NCBI RefSeq assembly: GCF_943373825.1
Contig: NZ_CALSBP010000001.1
Span: 496,001 to 560,000, forward strand
Source: Aquimarina spinulae
GTDB taxonomy: Bacteria; Bacteroidota; Bacteroidia; Flavobacteriales; Flavobacteriaceae
Length of the DNA stretch: 64,000 nt
Reading direction: 5' to 3'
The position numbers were made by a program, and so were the translations under genes. Positions 27,261-35,178 of this stretch are shown piece by piece; positions within the stretch are counted from its first letter, which is position 1, and every line of letters begins with the position of its first letter. Below the pieces are notes generated by a model that worked only from the letters and a program-made list of their open reading frames with translations, was not told the DNA's origin and did not search any database.

Positions 27261-28037
27261 CTATTTTTCTATATACTCTATTTTTAAAAGCATCGGCTCT
27301 TGAGTAGTAACATTTTCCCATTCGGTTAATATAGAAATTGGCAAACCATTTTCATTATAGATGTAACTTAATTTTGTTTTACCATTATCATAAATAGTCA
27401 TATTATTAGACGAAATATTTCTTTCCAATATTCCAATACCTCCCATTTTTGGTATTAAATCAATTTGAATAATGTAGTCTAAATTAAAGGACGGCTTTTT
27501 ATTAATGTCGTATGAATATCTACTAATTTCCTCTGAAATATTACCAGTTGTTGGGTCTGTATAATAATGAGTTACTTTGTGTACATTACCATTGTTATCA
27601 TATTCATATAAATTTAAAGGAGAAGAATTATCCGGAAAAAGGTGTTTCAATCGCCCATTTGAATAATATTCATAGTTAACATGACTTAGAATATTTCCAT
27701 TTTTTAATACTTCACTTCTGATAATTCTATTTAAATCATTATAATAGATAAGTATACTGTTACTAAATTCAGGAAAAGTATAGTCTATATATTTAACTTC
27801 ATTTACTTTGTTATTAATGTAATTAAATATTAAGTCAGAAGAATTTCCTGTTTCTGGATCAATAAAAATTCTTCTTGTCAATTGGTTTTCTTCGTTATAA
27901 ATATATTCTGCCAAGAATCTATTTTGATAATCAAAAACTTTACTAACTAAAAATTCTTTATTTTCATCAATATTAGGACCATCATCATTTTGACAACTAA
28001 TAAAAAGAGTTAAAAATATAATGGTAATCTTTTTCAT
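27261..28037 (-). CDS. Lipoprotein with RHS/YD-like beta repeats
   Basis: About 258 residues from the ATG at 28037 (MKKITIIFLTLFISCQND); a TTG three codons upstream is a poorer start. The lipobox cysteine is in LFISCQ. The mature protein consists of repeated strands such as IYNEENQLTRRIFIDPETGN and YEYDNNGNVHKVTHYYTDPTTGN, the pattern of YD/RHS-like or DUF4595-type repeats of Bacteroidota surface lipoproteins. It is probably periplasmic or outer-membrane anchored. Its start overlaps a short upstream frame that looks like a truncated membrane protein. Confidence 0.72.
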   Translation of the reverse strand: MKKITIIFLTLFISCQNDDGPNIDENKEFLVSKVFDYQNRFLAEYIYNEENQLTRRIFIDPETGNSSDLIFNYINNKVNEVKYIDYTFPEFSNSILIYYNDLNRIIRSEVLKNGNILSHVNYEYYSNGRLKHLFPDNSSPLNLYEYDNNGNVHKVTHYYTDPTTGNISEEISRYSYDINKKPSFNLDYIIQIDLIPKMGGIGILERNISSNNMTIYDNGKTKLSYIYNENGLPISILTEWENVTTQEPMLLKIEYIEK

Positions 28038-28113
28038 AAATATCAATTAATAAAAAATAGTTAACCCAAATCCAAGCTATGAAAATTGCAATGATTATAT
28101 AAAATATCAACAT
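27997..28113 (-). pseudogene. Possible truncated PrsW-like N-terminus
   Basis: A 38-codon frame from ATG 28113 encodes one membrane helix (MLIFYIIIAIFIAWIWVNYF) then LLIDIYEKD, which recalls the first residues of PrsW-type intramembrane proteases. It stops at 27997 after running into the lipoprotein gene in another frame. It sits directly after the attC-like site at 28.13 kb, so it could be the remains of an earlier unit, or a small membrane peptide. The assignment is from memory of the family pattern and is weak. Confidence 0.3.
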
Positions 28114-28130
28114 AATATTTGGGTGCTTAC

Positions 28131-28324
28131 TGCTAACGTCTCGGCTATGATTAGTACGGGATTAAAAAGCAATTAATTTCCGATTAAGGACTTAGCCAAA
28201 ACTTTTTATTTTGTTTTTATTTTTTCATTTTAAAGCCAAATCAAAAGATTTGGCGGACTTAGCTGATATGCCAACTTTATATCTTAAACAGCCAAACCCG
28301 TATTAATTATAGCCATTGTTAGCA
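28131..28324 (-). repeat. attC-like site, best example in the array
   Basis: Outer arms TGCTAAC (28131-28137) and GTTAGCA (28318-28324) are perfect complements. Inner arms GGCTATGATTAGTACGGG (28143-28160) and CCCGTATTAATTATAGCC (28297-28314) pair at 16 of 18 positions. Spacers are 5 nt and 3 nt, giving the offset seen in integron attC sites. The 136-nt centre contains another perfect hairpin, GCCAAATC/GATTTGGC (28235-28254). The site starts 6 bp after the stop codon of the first cassette-like gene. Confidence 0.72.
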
Positions 28325-28330
28325 ACTGGT

Positions 28331-28816
28331 TTATATTGCTTCGTATTTAGTTCCAACAAATTTCAATTTCTTAATTCCACCATTTAAGCAGTCCGCAGAA
28401 TTTGTCTTCCATATTTTTAATTCTACAAATGAGTTATTCTTTTCGATAATTCTATAAGTTCCAATTCTAAAGTTCATCTTAAGTCTTAAAAAAAATATTT
28501 TTAATCTTGACTTTTCTTCTATTATCTTTTCTCCATTAATAAATTCCATATAATCAAATCGGTCGATATTTTCTCCAATTATCTTTTGAACATTATTTTT
28601 GTCTAAATAATAGATGTTTTTGGTAGTCAATAATATTTTTTCTTTTCTACTAAATTTTATTAAAACGACTTCTAATTCATTACTTTCAAGCTTTAATTTC
28701 TCTTCAAGTAAATTGTTTGAATTATCGAAAAACCTGATTCCTCTAGAATGTCGATAATATTTAATTTTCAATAGTATCTGTTTTCGTATGTCTTCTTTTT
28801 TCTTTCTGATTTTCAA
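28331..28816 (-). CDS. Hypothetical protein, first unit of the cassette-like array
   Basis: A 161-residue basic, lysine-rich protein with no recognised domain. The start is an unusual TTG at 28816, because there is no ATG until residue 90 (YMEF). The N-terminus has amphipathic basic helices, and the middle has beta strands (KEKILLTTKNIYYLDKNNVQKIIG) that could form a PH-like barrel. It has no signal peptide. It is the most upstream gene of the array, next to the leader repeat shared with 55.7 kb. Confidence 0.5.
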   Translation of the reverse strand: MKIRKKKEDIRKQILLKIKYYRHSRGIRFFDNSNNLLEEKLKLESNELEVVLIKFSRKEKILLTTKNIYYLDKNNVQKIIGENIDRFDYMEFINGEKIIEEKSRLKIFFLRLKMNFRIGTYRIIEKNNSFVELKIWKTNSADCLNGGIKKLKFVGTKYEAI

Positions 28817-28848
28817 AAGAGTGTTTTTTAAGTCGGATACTTGTTGCC

Positions 28849-28979
28849 AACAATGTTATATGCGCAATAGTACACATATACCTACTTATACGTATTTATA
28901 AACGTTTGTAAATATTTGTTTTAGTGTGATGCTATACAATAAAGATACCGCCAAATATGCAGAATAAAAATATATGCGT
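28849..28979. repeat. Leader repeat, copy 1
   Basis: About 130 bp similar to 55670-55795. Shared blocks include GCAATAGTACACATATAC, CGTTTGTAAATATTTGT and the TAAAGATA region, at roughly 75-80% identity by eye. Both copies lie just upstream of a minus-strand gene start and contain a GTTATAT core (28856) like those of the attC-like sites. It may be an attI-like or promoter-bearing leader. Confidence 0.65.
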
Positions 28980-29099
28980 CATGATATACCTCTGGTTTGT
29001 GACGAATAGTTGTAAAAAAGGGATGATTTTAATGGTATAGATCTATAAAATTATGATTATAGCATGTAGTAAAGCTATCGGTGTACTTCTATTGTAATT

Positions 29100-30281
29100 T
29101 TAAATGTCTTCGATTGGTTTGGTATTACCACTGGCAATATGCTCTAATGTACCTAAATATTCAATGTTGATTATGCGATTAAATCTTTTTTGATATTGTT
29201 TTTTGGGAAGAAGTCTCAATAATAAAAGGAGTAGTTTTTTTTGAAAACTAGTATTTGTCATTGACATTTTACCAATTTTCCAGGATTGTTTCACAATATA
29301 TTTAACTTTTTTAGATCTTATGTTTTGGTATTCAGAAAAAGCAGTATTGGTATTGTTTTTAAGACAAAGCCCCAAAGTGTATGCATCTTCGATAGCTTGG
29401 CAAGCTCCCTGTGCAAGATTTGGTGTAGTAGCATGAATAGCATCACCAATAAAAACAGTATTGTTTTTAAACCAGTTTTTATAACTAGGATTTATATCTA
29501 CCAGTTCATTTTGAAGGATATCACTTTCGGTTGTTTTGTTTAGCATATCCAACACTATAGGAGCAAAATTTTGATAGGTTTCTAATAGATACGATTTTAA
29601 AGATGTCGACACACCTTTATTAAAATTCTTTTTTTCCTGTACAGCTAACCAGAATATTTTGGTATCGTTTAACGGTAAGAATAAGAACCGTAATGTTCCT
29701 TCAAAAAGCTCATAATACGTGTGTTTTAGATCAGAGTTAATATCAAAATCAGTAATTCCTCTCCAAATTATTTGATGGGTATGTCTTATTCTAATTTCGG
29801 GAAAAATAGACTTTCTAATCGTAGAGTTAATTCCATCAGAAGCAATTAAAGTATCAAATTCTATAGCGGTATGATCCTTAAATGTAATCTTTACGCTTTC
29901 TTCGTTTTCAATACTTTTAACTTCTTTGCCTAGCTCATACGAGTTTTGATCTAATTTGCTGGAGATAACGTCTATGATTGATGCTCTGTGAATGCAATAA
30001 ACCTCTTCTGGGAAAGGAACTGTTTTTAGAATTTTTAATTTTTTGGTGGCAAGTATTGTTCTTTTTAACAAATGCCCTTTTGTTCTTAATTCTTCACCTA
30101 TATTAAGTTTGTCAAATATTTTTAGGGCATTAGATGCAAGTCCGATGCCTGCTCCGACTTCTTTAAATTCATTAGATTTTTCGAAGAGTTTAAAATCCTG
30201 GTTATTCTTTTTTAGAGTTAGAGCCATTGTTAAGCCTCCGATTCCTCCGCCGACAATTGCAATCTTATCTTTTGTATCCAT
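29100..30281 (-). CDS. FAD-dependent monooxygenase (PHBH-type)
   Basis: About 393 residues from the ATG at 30281 (MDTKDKIAIVGGGIGG), chosen because family members begin just before the FAD-binding GxGxxG; an upstream ATG at 30335 would add 18 residues. It has the Rossmann FAD motif, a middle substrate domain, and the GDAIHATTPNLAQGACQAIEDA motif that binds FAD ribose. It hydroxylates an unknown, probably aromatic, substrate using NAD(P)H and oxygen. TetX-like or ubiquinone-type relatives are alternatives. It is a single gene with no pathway neighbours. Confidence 0.88.
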   Translation of the reverse strand: MDTKDKIAIVGGGIGGLTMALTLKKNNQDFKLFEKSNEFKEVGAGIGLASNALKIFDKLNIGEELRTKGHLLKRTILATKKLKILKTVPFPEEVYCIHRASIIDVISSKLDQNSYELGKEVKSIENEESVKITFKDHTAIEFDTLIASDGINSTIRKSIFPEIRIRHTHQIIWRGITDFDINSDLKHTYYELFEGTLRFLFLPLNDTKIFWLAVQEKKNFNKGVSTSLKSYLLETYQNFAPIVLDMLNKTTESDILQNELVDINPSYKNWFKNNTVFIGDAIHATTPNLAQGACQAIEDAYTLGLCLKNNTNTAFSEYQNIRSKKVKYIVKQSWKIGKMSMTNTSFQKKLLLLLLRLLPKKQYQKRFNRIINIEYLGTLEHIASGNTKPIEDI

Positions 30282-30450
30282 TTTTGGATCTCTTATTTTA
30301 GCCATAGTACTGATAATGTCTTTTATATGGTACATTTGTATCTCGAAGGGAGAGAAAATGGACTATACAAATTACTAATTATTTTTTATTTACTCGATGG
30401 CATAAACTAGTAACTTTACAATACCAAACAACGTTCAGTTAGAGTGAATA

Positions 30451-30494
30451 GGGCAATAGAATACTCTTAGTAATCTTATAGTATTCTATTGCCC
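30451..30494. terminator. Strong hairpin downstream of the surface-protein genes
   Basis: A perfect 15-bp stem, GGGCAATAGAATACT and AGTATTCTATTGCCC, with a 14-nt loop, 37 bp after the stop of the minus-strand gene at 30531. The T run is better on the plus strand, but the position indicates that it ends the minus-strand unit. Confidence 0.75.
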
Positions 30495-30530
30495 ATTTGT
30501 TTTATATAGGTTTGTTAAAAGAATAAAATC

Positions 30531-31619
30531 CTACCAGAAATAATATTCTATTAATACCATACCAGGATTACCTGCTGCAGAATTGACCTCAAATACGTCA
30601 ACACCATCACTTCCTGATCCAAAAACACCAAATGGCCCAATCTTACCGCTTTTATCGTCTGAGCCCGATAGACAACTACCACAACCACCGGCACCACCTG
30701 TTGCAGTTACTAATGAACCAACAGAACTGGTACCTCCTGGGTTTCCTGGACAACCATTGGTCCATGGGATCGAACAAGTAGCGGGAACCCCACCAGTACC
30801 TACAGTAACTGCTAATGTAGCTCCTGGTGTAACGGCTACGATTTGATTTCTTACATAGTTTCCTGCTTCACCACCAGCTCCAAACTCTCCTCCCGGGCCT
30901 CGAGAACCACCAGATCCACCACCGCCAATCATGGTTACCCTAATTGAGGTCACGTCTGAAGGTACTGTAAATGTACCACTGGTTTTAAATAGTTGTCGCT
31001 CTAAGGCTATAGTTGTCAGGCTAGATAGATCGGTTGTAATTGTTCCTCCTGCATCTGTGATTTCGAGATTTGTCCCGTTAAGAGCAACACTAGTATTTAA
31101 TTCGTTAGTTGTAGAGCTATCACTTAAATCAGAAATTTGACTTTCTGTGATAGTAATTCCTGTAGATTTGTCCCAGGCAGTAAAAGTTGGGTCTGTTTCG
31201 TTTAGGGTACCGGTTACATTTTCTGCTGTTTTAGCATGCAAAGCATAAGGCACACTCATTAGTTGACTTGTACCGGTAATGGTATAATTGGTTCCTCCTT
31301 CCGGATCTGTCTCAGTTTTTATAAAATAGGGGCCACCGCTCCAATTGATGGTAGAAAAATCGTCTGAAGTAGCTCCTGTACCAATTTCTAAACTTACCAA
31401 ACCATTAACATTTGTCGAGGGGGTATGTGTTTCTGTATATACGGCGGTTCCGCTTACACTACCTTGCAAAATACTAATTTGCATACCTACTGGTTTTTGG
31501 GTTACAAGAGCGTTATCGGCATCTCTTACTACGGCCTGATAACTCATTTTTTCTGGACTTTGAGCCCATGATATTGTAGTTAATACAATTCCAATTAATA
31601 GAGTAATTTTTTTCTTCAT
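30531..31619 (-). CDS. Secreted glycine-rich surface protein (tail-fibre-like N-terminus)
   Basis: A 362-residue exported protein. The signal peptide (1-19, ending SWAQ) is followed by the module PEKMSYQAVVRDADNALV, seen at the start of many Bacteroidota fibre-like adhesins, then a threonine/serine-rich linker (140-205). The C-terminal domain is very rich in glycine (IRVTMIGGGGSGGSRGPGGEFG ... GNPGMVLIEYYF), typical of phage-tail or adhesin tips. There is no T9SS tail of its own; the small protein encoded upstream does have one. It probably functions at the cell surface. Confidence 0.75.
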   Translation of the reverse strand: MKKKITLLIGIVLTTISWAQSPEKMSYQAVVRDADNALVTQKPVGMQISILQGSVSGTAVYTETHTPSTNVNGLVSLEIGTGATSDDFSTINWSGGPYFIKTETDPEGGTNYTITGTSQLMSVPYALHAKTAENVTGTLNETDPTFTAWDKSTGITITESQISDLSDSSTTNELNTSVALNGTNLEITDAGGTITTDLSSLTTIALERQLFKTSGTFTVPSDVTSIRVTMIGGGGSGGSRGPGGEFGAGGEAGNYVRNQIVAVTPGATLAVTVGTGGVPATCSIPWTNGCPGNPGGTSSVGSLVTATGGAGGCGSCLSGSDDKSGKIGPFGVFGSGSDGVDVFEVNSAAGNPGMVLIEYYFW

Positions 31620-31632
31620 ACTTTGGTTGTTA

Positions 31633-32118
31633 TTAATTCTTTATTATTTTAAATTTTGTTACTTCTCTATCTCCCATTAATATTTCCATAAAATAAGTCG
31701 CATTGGGTAGGCTACTGGTATTGATAGCGGTAGTTGTTGTAGCAATTGTATTGCTTGCTACCACTTTACCATGCGAATCATACAATTGATAACTCAACGC
31801 TTCTGAGGTATTTTGCACTTGTAGGTTAAGTATGTCTGTTGTGGGATTGGGATAAGCTGAATATGTAATGCTTATAGTTTCGTCATTTTCATCATTATCA
31901 CTAATGCTGTAAATTTCATAGGGTTGTTGTACCCCCTGGGTTACACTTTTGTCGTTTCCAGTATGAGTAGAATAAACGATTTGTCCCAGGCTGTAACTAG
32001 CAGAGCCTCCTGTACCGGTAGTTTCACCACCTGCTGGGATTAGACTTTCTTGCGCATGTAGTCCTCCTAGTCCTAAAAGGAGAAACACTGCCCGTAGCAT
32101 GTTTTTTTTGTGTTTCAT
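31633..32118 (-). CDS. Small secreted protein with T9SS type A sorting domain
   Basis: A 161-residue protein with a signal peptide (1-22, ending LHAQ), a short glycine/threonine-rich region (GGETTGTGGSASYSLGQIVYSTH), then a type A T9SS sorting domain over about 85-161 (AYPNPTTDILNLQVQNTSE ... GDREVTKFKIIKN). The layout is the common short 'GGE...SLGQ' surface protein of flavobacteria. It lies 13 bp upstream of the glycine-rich protein gene, so both are cotranscribed, and it may help anchor that protein. Confidence 0.88.
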   Translation of the reverse strand: MKHKKNMLRAVFLLLGLGGLHAQESLIPAGGETTGTGGSASYSLGQIVYSTHTGNDKSVTQGVQQPYEIYSISDNDENDETISITYSAYPNPTTDILNLQVQNTSEALSYQLYDSHGKVVASNTIATTTTAINTSSLPNATYFMEILMGDREVTKFKIIKN

Positions 32119-32626
32119 AAGCTATTTATATTTAATTTATTATGTGGGGTAGTTTTATGGGGTTTACCTCGAAATCTGAAAACTATTTTTTGCAGAATGC
32201 CTTGTATACTTCTATTAGGTGTTTGATTGTAAGGGAGTATAGTGATAACTTCCATTCGATTTTGAAGGTATGTTGTTGGTTGTTAGTCTTTTATTTAAAA
32301 ACCTGCATAAATTGGTAATGTTAACGACAACCAAAGTAGTTAAATGGAGAGAAATTTCCTATCAAAAAAATAAAAAATAACAAATTAAGATCGATAATTG
32401 GTTGATAAAATACGATAAAAGAAAATAAAATGTGTAGAATTTGTTTTTATGAATAACATCATAGATGCTTTTTTATCGATCAGAAGTAGAGGAAGTCTCT
32501 CCCGGGCAATGGGTATTGCTTTATGAAAAAAGATTTTATGAACCCAATGATACATTTAAAGTGCAAATCCATACCATCGAGATATTATTACAAATATTTG
32601 AGTAAGATAAGTAGGAAAACCTATAG
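32119..32626. other. Intergenic region with one small open frame
   Basis: AT-rich DNA with no convincing gene. A 46-codon plus-strand frame at 32465-32605 (MLFYRSEVEEVSPGQW...) is better composed than its surroundings and could be a gene fragment, but it has no clear ribosome-binding site and I recognise no family. Confidence 0.35.
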
Positions 32627-33529
32627 TTATTGGTTTATAAAATAATCCCAGGCTGCTTTCGAAATATCAGATACCATTTTCTCATTAGTTTCAAAGTTTT
32701 CTACTGATTCTGTGACAAAAACACTTATGATAAAGTATTTTCCATTAGGAAGAAAAACAATTCCAATGTTGTTTACTGCGGCAGTTATCCCTGTTTCTTT
32801 ATGTACTCCCGACCAGCCTGTTTTATGCGCTACTATTGTTTCTTTAGGTAATTGCCCTCTTAATCTGTTCTTACCTGTTTTGGTTCCTTTCATTACACTC
32901 CACACAAATTCATGGCCTTCTTTAGAAAGTAGATTGTTATTGTTTTTATAAAATGTTGCCAGGATCTTGTTCGCTTCTTTTGGTGTTGTCCAGTTTAAAA
33001 ACTGTAGATCCCAATTATTTTGCATGGTTTCTTCGTTTATTTTTACAGAAAAATCTTTAAAACCGAGCTTAGAAAAATAATGTTCAACAGCTTGAGGTTC
33101 GCCAAGAAGTTTTAGTAGTACATCACAGCCTGCATTATCACTTAAAGCAACTGTATATTTTATAATTTCTGCTATGGTAAGTGTAGCTCCTTCTGGATAT
33201 TTTTTTCGTATGGGACTCCATAGTCCAGGCAATAACTCACTTTTCTTGATATCAATTTTTTGCTCGAGAGAAAGGTTGCCTTTATCTATTTCAGATAAAA
33301 TAGTTAATGCAATTGGAAACTTAAATACGCTTTGCATTGGGAAGTGTCTTTGTCCATTGATGCTTAACGAGTCTTTAGTTTCCATTCCATTGATTGCAAC
33401 TCCAACTACTGCATTTTTAGAATTTATAATATCCTCAATTTTCTGTTTTAATGTTTCAATCTTTTGCGAATATCCTTGTGCAAAAATGATTAAAAAAATT
33501 AAGAATGTTATAGATCTTTTTTTTACCAT
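32627..33529 (-). CDS. Class A beta-lactamase, subclass A2-like
   Basis: A 300-residue exported enzyme with a signal peptide (1-21). All class A motifs are present: S67-V-F-K70, S130-D131-N132, the omega-loop glutamate in NEETMQNN (E166/E167) followed by LQFLNWTTP, and K236-T-G. The FLNW motif and general spacing fit the A2 group found in Bacteroidota (PER/CepA/CfxA-like). It hydrolyses penicillins or cephalosporins in the periplasm; the spectrum cannot be read from sequence. No mobile element borders it, so it is probably a resident chromosomal gene. Confidence 0.92.
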   Translation of the reverse strand: MVKKRSITFLIFLIIFAQGYSQKIETLKQKIEDIINSKNAVVGVAINGMETKDSLSINGQRHFPMQSVFKFPIALTILSEIDKGNLSLEQKIDIKKSELLPGLWSPIRKKYPEGATLTIAEIIKYTVALSDNAGCDVLLKLLGEPQAVEHYFSKLGFKDFSVKINEETMQNNWDLQFLNWTTPKEANKILATFYKNNNNLLSKEGHEFVWSVMKGTKTGKNRLRGQLPKETIVAHKTGWSGVHKETGITAAVNNIGIVFLPNGKYFIISVFVTESVENFETNEKMVSDISKAAWDYFINQ

Positions 33530-33810
33530 AATTTTTCTTTTGCTTTTAGCTAACGTTAACTATTTGTCATAGCAGGGCAAAATGTTGCCTTGCTGTCGAC
33601 AAATCTATGCGCCGTAGCAAATATACAAGAACCTTTGAGTTATCGCTTAACTGGTATGATCATATAAATGGTGTTGTCGCCCGTTATTTTTTGTTTTTAT
33701 ACAGTTCATATTGCCTCCCAGTCATAGTCTCCTTGATGGGAGTCACCTGTATTCGAGGCAATTCTAAATAAGAGTTTTCTACCCTTTGTGTATCATTTCA
33801 ATATTCTTTT

Positions 33811-34097
33811 GAGCAACGCAGTATGAAGCGATATAGCCAATGTCAATATCAATATTAATGATTTCATTGTCTTTATCTTTTCTTTCTTTGTGTTTGCAAT
33901 TTATAATTTCAACCCGCCAGCTGTTATCTGCGCTTCGTCTGGCCCAAAGCAATGCTTTGCCCTACTAAAAAGGTTTACTTCTAGCAACATCAATAGGCAC
34001 TTCATTCAAAAGGTAAATCGTTACCTTTTTCAATCTGTCCTCTATACGTTCTGCTCTATTTGGGTCTAAGATTCTCAATAACCTGTGTAGATACCCA
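33811..34097 (-). pseudogene. Collapsed duplicate: tail and signal peptide of PD40 genes
   Basis: This 287-bp stretch matches 36024-36304 almost base for base. On the minus strand it begins with the last residues of a PD40 gene (WVSTQVIENLRPK then stop at 34056-34058), continues with the same spacer, and ends with a decayed signal peptide (ILTLAISLHTA). It is therefore a partial duplication of a gene junction, not a functional gene. The rest of 33530-34216 holds nothing recognisable. Confidence 0.75.
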
Positions 34098-34216
34098 ATA
34101 CCAGTAGTAAAGTCAAAAAAATGGATAAGATTTTTACATATTTCATATTCTTTTTTTTAATTGATTATCAAGATTTTATCTATTTTTTAACAGAGTTCTT
34201 TGTCAGTTGCTGGCTC

Positions 34217-35149
34217 TTAATCGACCAATGTTCCTTCATATACAGTATCATATTTGTTAAAATCAGTATCATTCCCTCCAATCATATAAATCTTACCATT
34301 GAGTGTAGTAATACCTCCTATCTGTATTGGTTTGGGTAAATTGGTTGATTTAATCCATGTATTGTTTGTTGTATCATAAATATATACACTTGAAACGGCT
34401 TTTTCATCTTTGTTTTGTCCACCGGGGAAAATAATTTTATCATTTATAACCGCACTACCAAGCAAAATAGAAATCCAAACAGGACAATTCTTTTTCGTTT
34501 CCCATGTATCAGAAAGTGTATCATACTTCCATAAAACATCGCCACAAAGCACATAAATATTGTTCCGGACAGCAGAAATTATTGGATCTCCACAAGGCGT
34601 AGGTAGAGGGGATAAGGTTTGCCATGAATTTGATTTTGGATTATAAACTTCGTTATTTTCGGTTTTTACGATTTTATTTGTCCTGCTAGACTTAGCTATT
34701 CCGCCCATAACATAGATTTTATCATTAACTACGCATGAAGTGTTGTGTTGTCTTCCTGTTGGCATTGGCGCCAATACATTCCATGTGTTGTTTAAAGGAT
34801 TATAGGCTTCTAGTCTGTCTAGAGGTTTTCCTGCTCCTCCTGCTCCTCCAATAGCATAAATTAATCCATCTATTTCTACTAAATTTACATTCCATCCCCG
34901 AGTAATCATATTTGTTGTTTTCTTCCACGTATCCTCAACGACATTATATTCATAAACTCCCGAAATTTTAGAATGTGCCTCCATAAAATAGATATTATTA
35001 TTGCAGCTTACTGCTGCTCCTCTCATAGGTTGAGGAAGCTTTGCCTTTTCCTTCCATTCTATTTTTTGAGCATATACTCCTGAAAAAATGAATCCTATTA
35101 GTAGAAATAAAATAACTCTTCTTTTTTTCATTATTGTTTTGTTTTTCAT
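34217..35149 (-). CDS. Secreted kelch-repeat beta-propeller protein
   Basis: A 310-residue exported protein (signal peptide 1-27 ending VYAQ, with a second possible start at M7). It has five or six kelch blades, each with a double glycine and a conserved tryptophan: IYAIGGAGG ... NTWNVLAPMP, IYVMGGIAKSS ... NSWQTLSPLP, IIFPGGQN ... NTWIKSTNLP, IYMIGGND. The propeller should bind protein or glycan outside the cytoplasm. It is the last gene of the minus-strand secreted cluster, 29 bp after a PD40 gene. Confidence 0.88.
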   Translation of the reverse strand: MKNKTIMKKRRVILFLLIGFIFSGVYAQKIEWKEKAKLPQPMRGAAVSCNNNIYFMEAHSKISGVYEYNVVEDTWKKTTNMITRGWNVNLVEIDGLIYAIGGAGGAGKPLDRLEAYNPLNNTWNVLAPMPTGRQHNTSCVVNDKIYVMGGIAKSSRTNKIVKTENNEVYNPKSNSWQTLSPLPTPCGDPIISAVRNNIYVLCGDVLWKYDTLSDTWETKKNCPVWISILLGSAVINDKIIFPGGQNKDEKAVSSVYIYDTTNNTWIKSTNLPKPIQIGGITTLNGKIYMIGGNDTDFNKYDTVYEGTLVD

Positions 35150-35178
35150 GGTTTTTATTATTTTCTATACGTTCTGCC

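Noticed and set aside
21178-28816. Reading the whole minus-strand block as an ordinary operon
   Set aside because: Gaps of 80-300 bp with structured repeats, unrelated functions and a site after nearly each stop fit a cassette array better than an operon.
30583-31539. Plus-strand frames opposite the glycine-rich surface protein
   Set aside because: They are proline/threonine-rich mirrors of a glycine-rich coding sequence on the minus strand and have no start signals.
32465-32605. 46-codon open frame as a real gene
   Set aside because: No ribosome-binding site or recognisable family is present; it is mentioned only within the intergenic entry.
33540-33610. Possible attC-like half-site GCTAACGTTAAC upstream of the class A beta-lactamase
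   Set aside because: There is no matching arm after the gene's stop codon, and the neighbouring genes are ordinary, so a cassette origin is not supported.
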